Part shown: positions 23,739 through 33,107 of the stretch, piece by piece
Layout: each line of letters begins with the position of its first letter
How positions within the stretch are numbered: the stretch's first letter is position 1
DNA from: DAOVDI01 sp965373045
GTDB lineage: Bacteria; Acidobacteriota; Aminicenantia; Aminicenantales; Aminicenantaceae
Assembly: GCA_965373045.1 (NCBI GenBank)
Contig: CBDVEQ010000001.1
Coordinates: 1-39,493 of the forward strand
Length of the DNA stretch: 39,493 nt
Reading direction: 5' to 3'
Translations under genes and position numbers: made by a program
The notes under the pieces: generated by a model
The model's input: the letters and a program-made list of their open reading frames with translations, nothing else
Database searches by the model: none
What the model was told of the DNA's origin: nothing

Positions 23739-26480
23739 ATGAAAAAATTGTTTTTTTGGTCTGTTTTGTTTTTTATTGTTGGAAGCATAATATTATCTGG
23801 AGGAGATATGTCCCGCCAAAAGCTGCTCTATGAAAAAGGGAATGTTCCGCAGTATTCAGGAAAAGACCTGGCCACTATTTCCTTTCCAATCGGAGGGCTG
23901 GGGACCGGCAACATCAATATTGGCGGCAGGGGTGAGATCCGTGAGCTTGAGATTTTCAACCGCCCAAATAAAGGCGGTCATCCTGACATGACATTTTTCT
24001 CTGTATGGATAAAAGAAAAAGGCCAAGATCCTGTGGCCAGGATCCTTGAACGAAAACTTCTCCCTCCCTATGTCGGTTGGATGGGATTTCCCCGAAACCA
24101 GTTGGCCGGTGTTGCCAGGTTTGATGAGGTTGTTTTTTGCGGCGAGTACCCATTTGCGAATATCCGCTTCCTGGACGAGCGGATTCCTGTTTCCATCGAG
24201 CTTGAGGCTTTTAATCCATATATTCCTCTGGATCCGGAGGGAAGCGGGATCCCGGCAGCGTTATTCAACTGGAAGGTAAGGAACGATAAGTCGAGTCAGG
24301 TAGATGTGAGCATCGCTTTCAGCATGCTGAATCCTATTAAAACTCAGGATGAAAATAATCGGAACAGTTACGGAAAGAATCTAAATCAATACCTTAATGA
24401 GGGCCGTTTCAGGGGGATCGAGATGACATCCAATCGAGCGTCTCTAAAGGATCTGGAATACGGCAGCCTGGCCATTGTTACATCCGAATCAGATGTGGAT
24501 ATCCAGACACGCTGGTACAGAGGGGGATGGTGGGACAACGCCCACATTTTCTGGGACGACTTTTCGGATGACGGGCGCATTCAGATCGTAAATGACAGTC
24601 AGGAATCCGAAGCCGGCCGAAGTGATGTTGCCACTGTTCTTGTCCATTTTAAACTGGGCCCCGGAGAAGAAAAAACTGTTCCCTTTTATTTGACCTGGTA
24701 TTTTCCCAACCGGGAGAACTACTGGAACAGGGAAAAAGAAGTCAAAGGGAAAAAATTCCAGAACTTCTATGGCGCCAGATTTAAAGGAGCCTGGGATGTG
24801 GCCCGATATATTATAGACAACATTGATGAGCTTGACCATGATACCCGGGCATTTTCTGCTCTTCTTTCACAGTCGACTTATCCTTCTTATGTTATAGATT
24901 CCCTTTCGTCCCAGATGTCTTCTTTAAAGACCAATCTGGTTATGAGGGTAGAGGATGGCAAATTATTCGGGTTTGAAGGTCTTACAGACAACAGCGGATG
25001 CTGTCCCATGAACTGCACGCATGTCTGGAACTATGAACAAACATTGGCCTTCCTGTTTCCCTCTCTTGAAAGGACTTGCCGGGAGACGGATTTTCTGCAT
25101 AACACGTTTGACAATGGCTACCAGGTCTTCAGGACATTAATCCCACTGGGGGATTACTGGTGGTCTTTTAAACCGTGTGCAGACGGACAGATGGGAAACA
25201 TTGTCCGGGTTTACAGGGAATGGAAGATATCCGGAGATACGGGGTGGCTGAAAAAGATGTGGCCCAAAGTCAAAGCTGCTCTGGAATTCGCATGGATCGG
25301 AGTTGGCAATGTGCCGGAAAAATTCAAATGGCAGAAAGAACGTCTTCTCCGGCCGTGGGATCCGGATAAAGACGGAGTGATGGAGGGGGAACAGCACAAT
25401 ACATATGATATTGAATATTATGGTCCGAATACAATGACTGGATCGCTCTATCTGGCGGCCCTGAAGGCCTGTTCAGAGATGGCTGCAGCTGTAGGTGACA
25501 AAAACAAGGTGAAGGAATATATAAAGCTCTATCGCAGCGGCTCCTCACAGTATGATTCAAAGCTATGGAACGGGGAATATTATGTACAGAAGATCAATGT
25601 GATGGATGGACTCGTTGTTCCCGGGCATCTGCGTTCCCCCGGAAAGGAAGATAGCAAAGGGAATAAAGTTACTCTTGAACAGGGAGATGTTATGCCCAAG
25701 TACCAGTATGGAGACGGCTGCCTCTCCGATCAGCTCCTGGGGCAGTATCTAGCCCATGTCACCGGGCTCGGTTATGTTCTGGATAAAACCCACGTGGATA
25801 AAGCCATGGATTCCATTTATAGATATAATTTCAAGAATGACCTCAGCAGCTTCTCCAATGTCCAGCGTGTGTATGCACTGAACGAGGAAGCAGGGCTTTT
25901 GCTCTGTTCCTGGCCCAATGGGAACAGGCCTGCCCTGCCATTTGTGTATTCGGATGAGGTGTGGACTGGTATCGAATACCAGGTCGCCGCCTCTCTGATC
26001 TATTCAGGCCATATCGATCAGGGTCTGGCCATCGTTAAAGCTGTCAGGGACAGGCATCGCGGGTTTAACAGAAATCCCTGGGATGAATTCGAATGCGGTC
26101 ATCATTACGCCAGAGCTATGGCAAGCTGGGCTGTTATGCTTGCGCTTTCTGGTTTTCAATATGACGGAGTCGATCATTATCTGGCCTTTTCTCCCAGGAT
26201 ATTTCAGGAAGATTTTAACACTTTCTGGTCCACTGGAAGCGGCTGGGGAAGCTTTTCCATAAAGGGAAAAGAAGTCCGCTTGAAAATCGCTTATGGGGAG
26301 CTAAAGCTGGGATCACTGGGACTTGGCAAAGACCTGGGTTTCCGATCGATAAAACAGTGTCGGATCAATGAAAAAAGCCGCCTGGTGAAGTACGGGACCG
26401 GCCCCTCTGTTAATAAGGTTGAGTTTGGAGAGATCGTATCCCTTCATCGGGGTGATGAGCTGATCCTTACATTTCAATGA
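23739..26480 (+). CDS. GH116 beta-glycosidase (GBA2-like)
   Basis: Exported glycoside hydrolase, 913 aa, with a signal peptide at 1-21. Residues about 35-375 are the GH116 N-terminal beta domain (ISFPIGGLGTGNINIGGRGEIREL, EIFNRPNKG). Residues about 385-870 are the catalytic (alpha/alpha) barrel. Conserved acids lie in GEQHNTYDIEYYG (550-562), CLSDQLLGQ (661-669), and WDEFECGHHYAR (781-792); I do not assign nucleophile and acid/base from memory. Known members cleave beta-glucosides, beta-xylosides or glucosylceramide. The ATG at 23739 has only a weak GGGGG upstream. The next gene is 105 bases on. It fits the glycan-degrading theme of the window, but its specific substrate is unknown. Confidence 0.93.
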   Translation: MKKLFFWSVLFFIVGSIILSGGDMSRQKLLYEKGNVPQYSGKDLATISFPIGGLGTGNINIGGRGEIRELEIFNRPNKGGHPDMTFFSVWIKEKGQDPVARILERKLLPPYVGWMGFPRNQLAGVARFDEVVFCGEYPFANIRFLDERIPVSIELEAFNPYIPLDPEGSGIPAALFNWKVRNDKSSQVDVSIAFSMLNPIKTQDENNRNSYGKNLNQYLNEGRFRGIEMTSNRASLKDLEYGSLAIVTSESDVDIQTRWYRGGWWDNAHIFWDDFSDDGRIQIVNDSQESEAGRSDVATVLVHFKLGPGEEKTVPFYLTWYFPNRENYWNREKEVKGKKFQNFYGARFKGAWDVARYIIDNIDELDHDTRAFSALLSQSTYPSYVIDSLSSQMSSLKTNLVMRVEDGKLFGFEGLTDNSGCCPMNCTHVWNYEQTLAFLFPSLERTCRETDFLHNTFDNGYQVFRTLIPLGDYWWSFKPCADGQMGNIVRVYREWKISGDTGWLKKMWPKVKAALEFAWIGVGNVPEKFKWQKERLLRPWDPDKDGVMEGEQHNTYDIEYYGPNTMTGSLYLAALKACSEMAAAVGDKNKVKEYIKLYRSGSSQYDSKLWNGEYYVQKINVMDGLVVPGHLRSPGKEDSKGNKVTLEQGDVMPKYQYGDGCLSDQLLGQYLAHVTGLGYVLDKTHVDKAMDSIYRYNFKNDLSSFSNVQRVYALNEEAGLLLCSWPNGNRPALPFVYSDEVWTGIEYQVAASLIYSGHIDQGLAIVKAVRDRHRGFNRNPWDEFECGHHYARAMASWAVMLALSGFQYDGVDHYLAFSPRIFQEDFNTFWSTGSGWGSFSIKGKEVRLKIAYGELKLGSLGLGKDLGFRSIKQCRINEKSRLVKYGTGPSVNKVEFGEIVSLHRGDELILTFQ

Positions 26481-26585
26481 AAGGTTTGTTTATAAAAAGT
26501 TATGTTAGGCTATTATATTAATTCTTACTAACAGGGGAATATTTCACAGCCTGAATTGTATATGAAATGAGAAAGGAGAATAACA

Positions 26586-28496
26586 ATGAAAAAATTATCA
26601 ATTGTTTTGATTATGGCATTTATTTTAGCCGGGTCCTATTTGGCCGTTGAGGCCTCCCGTGCGGCTGACTTTGTTTCTGTGCCCGGGAAGGTTAACGACA
26701 CACAGGGCAATCCTATACCCTCGGTCCTGGTTACTGCTGTAGAAACAGGCACAAAAAAGATCCATAAGACTATGACAGATAATACAGGGATCTTCATCTT
26801 CAACAACATTCCCGTTGGCCTCTATGACTTCAGGTTTGAGTTGGCGGGATTTAAAACTGCGGTGACAAAAGGCTTTCGGATAATAAAGACCAAAGGGATC
26901 ATGCTGAATGTCGTTCTTGTCCGGGTCAGCGAAAAAGACGAATCCAAGGTAGAGGTAGTTGGCGGTGGGTTGGGAGGCGTAGTTGGCGGTGTGCTGGATG
27001 GAGTGGTTAGAAAAATGATCCGGCCCATGTCAAGGGAGGCTGCAGCGCCTCCTCCGTCCTATTCCTATCCCTTCAACACCGAGGAATATGACCGGATCTA
27101 TGAGAACCAATACCTGTTAGCCCTTGCTAATCCACTCTCCACTTTTTCCATCGATGTTGATACTGCTGCCTATGCCAATGTCCGGCGGTTTATAAAGATG
27201 AATCAGCTTCCTCCCAAGGATGCGGTCCGTGTTGAAGAAATGATCAATTATTTTCGCTATGATTATCCCCTTCCTCGTGGGAAGCATCCATTTTCGATCT
27301 ATACAGAAATATCCTCCTCACCATGGAATAAAAATCATAGATTGGTCCACATCGGCCTACAGGGAAAAAAATTGGAGACCAAGGAACTTCCTTCGAGCAA
27401 TCTGGTTTTTCTCATCGATGTATCAGGATCCATGAGATCGCCCAATAAACTTCCCCTTCTGAAGTCGGCTTTTCAGCTGCTGACCAAGCAGTTGAGCAAA
27501 AAGGACAATGTAGCTATCGTGGTTTATGCAGGCGCTGCTGGTCTGGTCCTGCCGTCTACAGCAGGAGACAGGAAGGAAAAGATCATTGAATCCATAAACC
27601 AGCTTCGAGCCGGAGGATCGACTGCAGGAGGCCAGGGCATCAAACTGGCCTACAAAGTCGCAATGGAAAACTATATAAAAGGCGGAAATAACCGTGTGAT
27701 CCTGGCAACAGATGGTGATTTTAATGTCGGGGTTTCAAGTACATCTGAACTGGTACGTATGATCGAGGAAAAGCGGGAACAGGGCGTCTTTCTTACTATT
27801 GTGGGTTTCGGAATGGGAAATTACAAGGACAGCCGTATGGAGCAGCTTGCGGATAAAGGAAACGGATCCTACCACTACATTGACGGCCTGCTCGAAGCAA
27901 AAAAAGTTTTCATCGATGATATGCGCGGCACGCTCTTTACCATCGCAAAAGATGTTAAAATTCAGGTTGAGTTCAATCCTGCAAAGGTCAAGGCTTACCG
28001 TCTGATCGGATATGAGAACAGGATGCTAAAGAAGGAAGATTTCTCTGACGACACCAAAGATGCTGGTGAATTGGGCGCCGGCCATACAGTAACTGCTCTT
28101 TATGAGATCATTCCTTACGGCTCCGAAGAAGAGATCCCCGGCGTTGATAAACTTAAATACCAGGAAACCAAGATAAGTCCGGAAGCCTTTAAAACCAGAG
28201 AGCTTATGACCATAAAACTGAGATACAAAGATCCTGACGGGGAAAAGAGCAAGCTGATCGTACATCCTTTAGTGGACAAACATATCCGCCTCGCCAAAAC
28301 GTCTGATAATTTTAAATTTTCCTCTGCAGTGGCCCAGTTCGGCATGCTGCTTCGGAATTCGAAATTCAAGGGAGGATCCTCGCTGGAGAACGTCTTGAAA
28401 ATGGCAAGAGAGTCGAGGGGCAAAGATGCTTTCGGCTACCGGGCTGAATTCATCAATCTGGTGGAGCTCAGTTCTCTTCTTGACCAGTTGAAATAA
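26586..28496 (+). CDS. YfbK-like VWA protein with carboxypeptidase-regulatory domain
   Basis: Exported protein, 636 aa. Signal peptide 1-26. Residues 30-115 form a CarboxypepD_reg-like beta sandwich (VPGKVNDTQGNPIPSVLVTA, FNNIPVGLYDFRFELAGF). A glycine-rich linker follows (124-141). Then comes the YfbK plan: the N-terminal VWF_A segment (ANPLSTFSIDVDTAAYANVRRF), the VWA domain with an intact MIDAS DVSGS (278-282) and TDGDFNVG, and the C-terminal DUF3520 region (LGAGHTVTALYEIIP). Good ribosome site AAAGGAG before the ATG. Metal-dependent protein binding at the cell surface or in the periplasm is likely; the ligand is unknown. Its stop is five bases from the convergent PhoU gene. Confidence 0.9.
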   Translation: MKKLSIVLIMAFILAGSYLAVEASRAADFVSVPGKVNDTQGNPIPSVLVTAVETGTKKIHKTMTDNTGIFIFNNIPVGLYDFRFELAGFKTAVTKGFRIIKTKGIMLNVVLVRVSEKDESKVEVVGGGLGGVVGGVLDGVVRKMIRPMSREAAAPPPSYSYPFNTEEYDRIYENQYLLALANPLSTFSIDVDTAAYANVRRFIKMNQLPPKDAVRVEEMINYFRYDYPLPRGKHPFSIYTEISSSPWNKNHRLVHIGLQGKKLETKELPSSNLVFLIDVSGSMRSPNKLPLLKSAFQLLTKQLSKKDNVAIVVYAGAAGLVLPSTAGDRKEKIIESINQLRAGGSTAGGQGIKLAYKVAMENYIKGGNNRVILATDGDFNVGVSSTSELVRMIEEKREQGVFLTIVGFGMGNYKDSRMEQLADKGNGSYHYIDGLLEAKKVFIDDMRGTLFTIAKDVKIQVEFNPAKVKAYRLIGYENRMLKKEDFSDDTKDAGELGAGHTVTALYEIIPYGSEEEIPGVDKLKYQETKISPEAFKTRELMTIKLRYKDPDGEKSKLIVHPLVDKHIRLAKTSDNFKFSSAVAQFGMLLRNSKFKGGSSLENVLKMARESRGKDAFGYRAEFINLVELSSLLDQLK

Positions 28497-28501
28497 CAGG
28501 A

Positions 28502-29182
28502 TTATTCCACTTCCTCATTCTTGAACTCATCAAATCCGTACCCGACGAGATGAAATGGGTTGATGATCGTTGTCAGGATATTGGCCAGATGAGCGGCGAT
28601 CCTCTTTAAATATCGGGAAAACAAAGCATAGATCACGGCTTCCCTGACAACGAGATCCTTTTCATCAAGAATGTGCAAGATCATCGCATCCACCTTTTCC
28701 GTGACTTTCCGGTGGTATTTATAGTATTCCTTGGCCTTTTTCACGTCAGCCTGTTTGAAGATATTGATGGAATCCTTCAGAATAGTGCTCATGTTGTTGC
28801 GTATGGTTATCAATTCTTTTGAATAGGCATCGTCCGGCAGTTGCTTTGGATAGTGATTGGCCAACTCTATGATATTCTTGACGTAGTCTCCTATTCTTTC
28901 CAGGTCCTTGACCACAGTTATCAATATCAATGAATAGCTGGTGTCTTGCTTTGGGTTGATGGCCAGATGCTCGAGGACCTTTTTGCGGACATCCTTCTCG
29001 CATTCATTTATTTTTTGGTCGGTGGAATAGATCTTGGCTCTTTTAATGTTAAGATTCCAGATCAATTCTTCGGTAGCGATATTAAAATTGTTTGAGGCCA
29101 GCGAAAACATCGTTTCGGTCAGGTCCAGAGCCTGATTTAATAAATTTTCTCGCTTCCAGACATTAAAGATCTTTCTAAACAT
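28502..29182 (-). CDS. PhoU-domain protein
   Basis: Cytoplasmic helical-bundle protein, 226 aa, of the PhoU kind that tunes phosphate transport. Two three-helix units are visible. The first keeps the metal-binding ExxxD motif (KDLERIGDYVKNI); the second has SRYLKRIAAHLANI, where the matching acids are gone. It starts 10 bases after the Na/Pi cotransporter, with GAGG overlapping that gene's stop, so the two are translated together. This pairing means it probably regulates the cotransporter and not a Pst system, which is absent here. Confidence 0.88.
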   Translation of the reverse strand: MFRKIFNVWKRENLLNQALDLTETMFSLASNNFNIATEELIWNLNIKRAKIYSTDQKINECEKDVRKKVLEHLAINPKQDTSYSLILITVVKDLERIGDYVKNIIELANHYPKQLPDDAYSKELITIRNNMSTILKDSINIFKQADVKKAKEYYKYHRKVTEKVDAMILHILDEKDLVVREAVIYALFSRYLKRIAAHLANILTTIINPFHLVGYGFDEFKNEEVE

Positions 29183-29192
29183 ATTTCTTACC

Positions 29193-30284
29193 TCATTTTT
29201 GCAGTATTATTATAAACGCAATCGGTATCAGATACAGCATGAAATATAAAACCACAAATATAATGGTATTTTTTTTGGATTTTGTTGTAAGTTTTGCAAG
29301 GTTTTCTGCAAGCCATATGGGAACATTCTTAAACGGGTAAATGATAACGATCCCGAATATATTAAAGAGAAGATGTGTGAACGCTACCGTGATCGCTATG
29401 GGATTTAATGTCGCAAAGGCGGCCAGCATGGCAGTGACCGTTGTCCCGACATTGGCTCCCAGCATGTAAGGGAATATTTTCCGGATGGTCAGCAACCCAG
29501 CCCCGACCAGCGGAATAACCAGCGAAGTTGTGACAGAGCTGCTCTGAATAATAGCAGTGACCGCTACAGCAAGGAGAAAAGCGGTCAAACCGTTTTTGAA
29601 CAGATACCTGTCAAGAAAGATCTCGATCTTGGACAGCATTAATGAACGCATGATCTTGACCATCCGGATCAGCGAAAAAAATAACAGACCCAGAGCCAGG
29701 CCTGCCAGGAGGATTGGATACGGCAGGAGGTCTTTAATTAGGTTTATGACCGGCTGCGTGATCATTTTGAGCGGGCTTAAAAACTCAAGGCCTCCGATTC
29801 CCACAAACGCATCAGCAAGGGCAGTGGCTGATTTCTCCAGTATGTGGGTGGTCATTTCAAGGGGGAACAGGATGATAACTGCCAAAATGTTGAAAATATC
29901 ATGGACAGTACCAGCGGCAAATGCCCGCTCAAATTCCTGCTTTCTAGTTATATGCCCCAATGAGACAATTGTATTTGTAATGGTGGTGCCGATATTAGCG
30001 CCCATAATAATCGGAATCGCTCCGGACAGAGTCAATACTCCTCCGGCCACTGCGCCTACCGCGATGGAGGTTGTGGTCGATGAGCTCTGGATGATACTGG
30101 TGATAAGTATCCCGATCAGCAAACCGACAAAGGGATTGGAGGTTGTTTTAATAATAGCTTCTGCAAACCCTTTTCCCATCAGTTGAAAAGATGCGCCCAT
30201 AAGCTGGATGGAAAGGAGAAACAGATAAAGGACGGCTATAAAAAAAAGCAGCTTTTTGATTCTGACCAGGGTTTCTTTTTTCAT
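29193..30284 (-). CDS. Na+/phosphate cotransporter (NptA/PF02690 family)
   Basis: Inner-membrane sodium-coupled phosphate carrier, 363 aa, about nine membrane helices. It has the inverted duplicated core: first QSSST (66-70) with GANIGTT, then QSSSV (247-251) with GANVGTT. Bacterial members are often fused to PhoU; here PhoU is the separate next gene. It follows the sulfatase maturase by 77 bases and may be transcribed with it or on its own. Why it lies with sulfatases is unclear. Confidence 0.92.
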   Translation of the reverse strand: MKKETLVRIKKLLFFIAVLYLFLLSIQLMGASFQLMGKGFAEAIIKTTSNPFVGLLIGILITSIIQSSSTTTSIAVGAVAGGVLTLSGAIPIIMGANIGTTITNTIVSLGHITRKQEFERAFAAGTVHDIFNILAVIILFPLEMTTHILEKSATALADAFVGIGGLEFLSPLKMITQPVINLIKDLLPYPILLAGLALGLLFFSLIRMVKIMRSLMLSKIEIFLDRYLFKNGLTAFLLAVAVTAIIQSSSVTTSLVIPLVGAGLLTIRKIFPYMLGANVGTTVTAMLAAFATLNPIAITVAFTHLLFNIFGIVIIYPFKNVPIWLAENLAKLTTKSKKNTIIFVVLYFMLYLIPIAFIIILQK

Positions 30285-30361
30285 TTGTGGAAGAAACGAT
30301 ACAATATCACAGAAGAAAGTTTGAGCAAAGAAAAATCAATATGATCTTAAAAACCAAATTT

Positions 30362-31630
30362 TTATAATCGGCCGCAGCATTTTTTATATTTAAGCCCGCT
30401 TCCGCAGGGACACGGATCGTTTCTGCCGACAGGTGGCTGTTTAATTGATTGAGGACTGGAAGGCATCATGGCCTGCTGTCGCTTCCAATCATCAGCCATC
30501 CATCTGAACTGCTCATCTGCATGGGAAAAAAATGTCTTAAATGAGGGGCAGAAATAGTTTAACCCTCGGGACGGAGCCGACAAGAGACGCTCTTTAGGGC
30601 AGCCTCCTCTGCAGAATGGAAGCCATCTGCATTTTTGGCATTCAGGGTGAAGGATTGATTTGATCCTGCCGAACCTGTTCTGTTGAGCGCTGTTCAGCAT
30701 ATCGATGATCTTTTTGTCCTGGATATTTCCCAGCTTCCATTCCGGATCGACAAAAAAGTCACATGCATACACATCGCCGTTGTGCTCGATCACCACATAG
30801 ACACCGCATTCTTTGAGAAGCGTACATTCTGGAGGAGGCAGTCCCACATAAGAATGGAACAGAGAGTCAAACAGACGGATGGATGTAGCCGGGACGCCGT
30901 CAACAAAATCGCCAAGCCAAAGGTCAAAGAGTTGGCAGAGAAACTCCCCGTACTGTTCCGGCGGAACCGAGAACGAAGCAGGTTTGGAACTGTCTTTCGG
31001 GTCCTTTTCCAGGCAGGGGATGTACTGCTGGAAAGTCAGTCCCAAGGATTTGTGGAATGCGTATATCTCTTCCGGGAAGCGGACAGAATAATCATTGACG
31101 ACCACCAGTGCGTTAACCTCTACTCCTTCATCCATCATCAGCCTGGCTTTATCTTTAACTTTTGCCCAGGAACCCTCTCTGCTGCATTGTTTTCTGTAGC
31201 GGTCATGGATGTGTTCGGGCCCGTCCAGAGAAAGGCCGACCAGAAATTTGTATTTGTTCAGGAATTTTGCCCACTCCTTATCGATCAAGAGTCCGTTTGT
31301 CTGGAAACCGTTCCCGACGGTATGTCCGCGGCCGTATTTCTGCTGAAAGCTGACCGCTTTTTCAAAAAAGGAAATTCCCATAAGAGTCGGCTCTCCTCCC
31401 TGCCATCCAAACGAAACCTGATGTTCGCTCTGGGACATGACCTGTCTGGTCATTTCTTCCAGTGTTTCTTCGCTCATGCGGTGAATTTTGTTCTCTGGAA
31501 ACATTTCTGCCTTTTCCAGATAAAAACAGTAGGTGCATCCTAGATTGCAGTCCGGCCCGGCCGGTTTAACAAGAATAGACTGGAGCGGTTTAGCATGCTT
31601 CCTTATGGTCCCATAAAAAGCTTTTGGCAT
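30362..31630 (-). CDS. anaerobic sulfatase-maturating enzyme with C-terminal SEC-C motif
   Basis: Radical SAM enzyme, 422 aa, that oxidises the active-site Cys (or Ser) of sulfatases to formylglycine in the cytoplasm before export. The [4Fe-4S] motif is Cys28-x3-Cys32-x2-Cys35 (CNLGCTYC), with SFGWQGGEPT for SAM binding. The SPASM region carries further clusters (GDVYACDFF, CQKCRWLPFCRGGCPKE). The tail has an added SEC-C zinc motif GRNDPCPCGSGLKYKKCC (Cys407, 409, 418, 419), normally found at the end of SecA. The start lies six bases from the stop of the sulfatase before it, with no good ribosome site, so coupling is likely. It serves all five sulfatases of the window, which are all Cys-type. 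Confidence 0.95.
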   Translation of the reverse strand: MPKAFYGTIRKHAKPLQSILVKPAGPDCNLGCTYCFYLEKAEMFPENKIHRMSEETLEEMTRQVMSQSEHQVSFGWQGGEPTLMGISFFEKAVSFQQKYGRGHTVGNGFQTNGLLIDKEWAKFLNKYKFLVGLSLDGPEHIHDRYRKQCSREGSWAKVKDKARLMMDEGVEVNALVVVNDYSVRFPEEIYAFHKSLGLTFQQYIPCLEKDPKDSSKPASFSVPPEQYGEFLCQLFDLWLGDFVDGVPATSIRLFDSLFHSYVGLPPPECTLLKECGVYVVIEHNGDVYACDFFVDPEWKLGNIQDKKIIDMLNSAQQNRFGRIKSILHPECQKCRWLPFCRGGCPKERLLSAPSRGLNYFCPSFKTFFSHADEQFRWMADDWKRQQAMMPSSPQSIKQPPVGRNDPCPCGSGLKYKKCCGRL

Positions 31631-31635
31631 GAGAT

Positions 31636-33096
31636 TTATTTTCTCGGAGGCAAATAATCCGGATTGGGCCGTGGGAGTTTGGCCTTGGATTTTTTAAGCC
31701 AGATGACAAGGTCTTCGTTTAATTCCTTCACTTTATCAGGCCTTTTATCCGAAAGGTCATGTTTTTCGCTGATGTCCTCTTTAAGATTAAAAAGCTCAAA
31801 GGTCTTTCCCTCATAACGTTTGATCAGCTTCCAGTCTTTCTTGCGGATGATACTGTAAGGAACAACACTTCCTCTGTAATGGGGGAAATGCCAGTAGATC
31901 GCATTTCTTTTTAATTGTCCGCTCTGTCGAAGAACAGGAATGAGGTTTTCCCCGTCGATCGTCCTGTCCGAAGGCAGGTTCACAGAGGCGGCATCACAGA
32001 TAGTGGGAAAGAAATCAATGCTGGAAACCGGCTCATGGCAAACCGAACCGGCTTTGACCTCTCCGGGCCAGCGGACGATCAGAGGCACCCGGATCCCTCC
32101 CTCATAGGGGTATCCTTTCCCCGAGCGCAGCGGTTTATTATCCGTGGCATAGTCTTTTAATCCCCCGTTATCCGAAGTGAAAATAATAAGAGTATTTTTA
32201 TTGAGGCCTGACTCATCCAGGGCCTTCAGGATCCGTTCCACAGCCTGGTCAACGCTTTCTATCATCGCGGCATAGACAGCGTTTGTATGGTTCGTCTTTG
32301 TCTTTTTGTCATATTTGGCTACAAGGCTCTTTTTTCCCTGAAACGGTGTGTGGACCGCATAATGGCACATGTTGAGGAAAAAAGGCTTATCTGTGTTCTG
32401 TTTTATAAATTGTACCGCTTCATCAGCTTCCCGGTCTGTAAGGTATTCACTCTGTTTTCGGGGACGCAGGGTTGCAATACTGCTTCGCCGGGCATGTTGA
32501 TAATAGGGGTCAAAGTAAGTCGGCGGCTGGCCGATCTCACAGCCTCCGATATTGATATCAAATCCCTGCTTATCGGGAAACCATTCATAGGGTCCCAGAT
32601 GCCACTTTCCAATGTGGCAGGTTGTGTAACCGGCTGTCTTGAGCATTTCAGCGATCGTGACCTCATCCAGTTCCATCCAGTAGGGATTTGGCGGGCAGAG
32701 AAGCCTGCGGTTTCGGCCTCCTACATATTCCTCTGGGTTTTTTCTGGAACCTATGGCAGTGTGGGCTTCGCGGTCCAGATGGTGGATCCAGTCCGTCACT
32801 CCGGTCCTTGCTGGATAGCGGCCGGTCATAATGGATGCGCGTGTCGGGGAACAGACTGCACATGCAGCATATCCATTGGTAAATTTCATTCCCTGAGAGG
32901 CGAGGATGTCGATATTCGGAGTCTCATAATAGCGGCTTCCATAGCAGGAGAGATCTGTCCAGCCGAGGTCATCCACATTGATAATGATAAAATTGAGTGG
33001 AATTTGTGCCCCAAGCGTAAAAGGGGACAGAGGACCACCCCCGGCTAAGGCTGCAGCTCCCAAGCCAAGAGAATGCAGGAATTGACGTCTTTTCAT
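31636..33096 (-). CDS. sulfatase (S1 family, Cys-type, CSPTR)
   Basis: Exported sulfatase, 486 aa. Tat-like MKRRQFLHSLGLGAAA signal. Metal ligands Asp42-Asp43, maturation motif CSPTR (82-86, formylglycine from Cys82), canonical GKWHLG, and FTSDNGGL. The C-terminus has WKLIKRYEG...ELFNLKEDISE and looks complete. The ribosome site GGGAGA sits right after the stop of the preceding sulfatase, and the maturase follows within six bases, so the three form one operon. The substrate is not predictable; the motif set is common among arylsulfatase A-like enzymes of polysaccharide degraders. Confidence 0.93.
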   Translation of the reverse strand: MKRRQFLHSLGLGAAALAGGGPLSPFTLGAQIPLNFIIINVDDLGWTDLSCYGSRYYETPNIDILASQGMKFTNGYAACAVCSPTRASIMTGRYPARTGVTDWIHHLDREAHTAIGSRKNPEEYVGGRNRRLLCPPNPYWMELDEVTIAEMLKTAGYTTCHIGKWHLGPYEWFPDKQGFDINIGGCEIGQPPTYFDPYYQHARRSSIATLRPRKQSEYLTDREADEAVQFIKQNTDKPFFLNMCHYAVHTPFQGKKSLVAKYDKKTKTNHTNAVYAAMIESVDQAVERILKALDESGLNKNTLIIFTSDNGGLKDYATDNKPLRSGKGYPYEGGIRVPLIVRWPGEVKAGSVCHEPVSSIDFFPTICDAASVNLPSDRTIDGENLIPVLRQSGQLKRNAIYWHFPHYRGSVVPYSIIRKKDWKLIKRYEGKTFELFNLKEDISEKHDLSDKRPDKVKELNEDLVIWLKKSKAKLPRPNPDYLPPRK

Positions 33097-33107
33097 GAGT
33101 GTCTCCC

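Noticed and set aside
30683..31543. 286-codon plus-strand frame
   Set aside because: Antisense of the sulfatase maturase, which has unmistakable motifs on the other strand.
32287..33048. 253-codon plus-strand frame
   Set aside because: Antisense of the 486-aa sulfatase; no start signal or domain.
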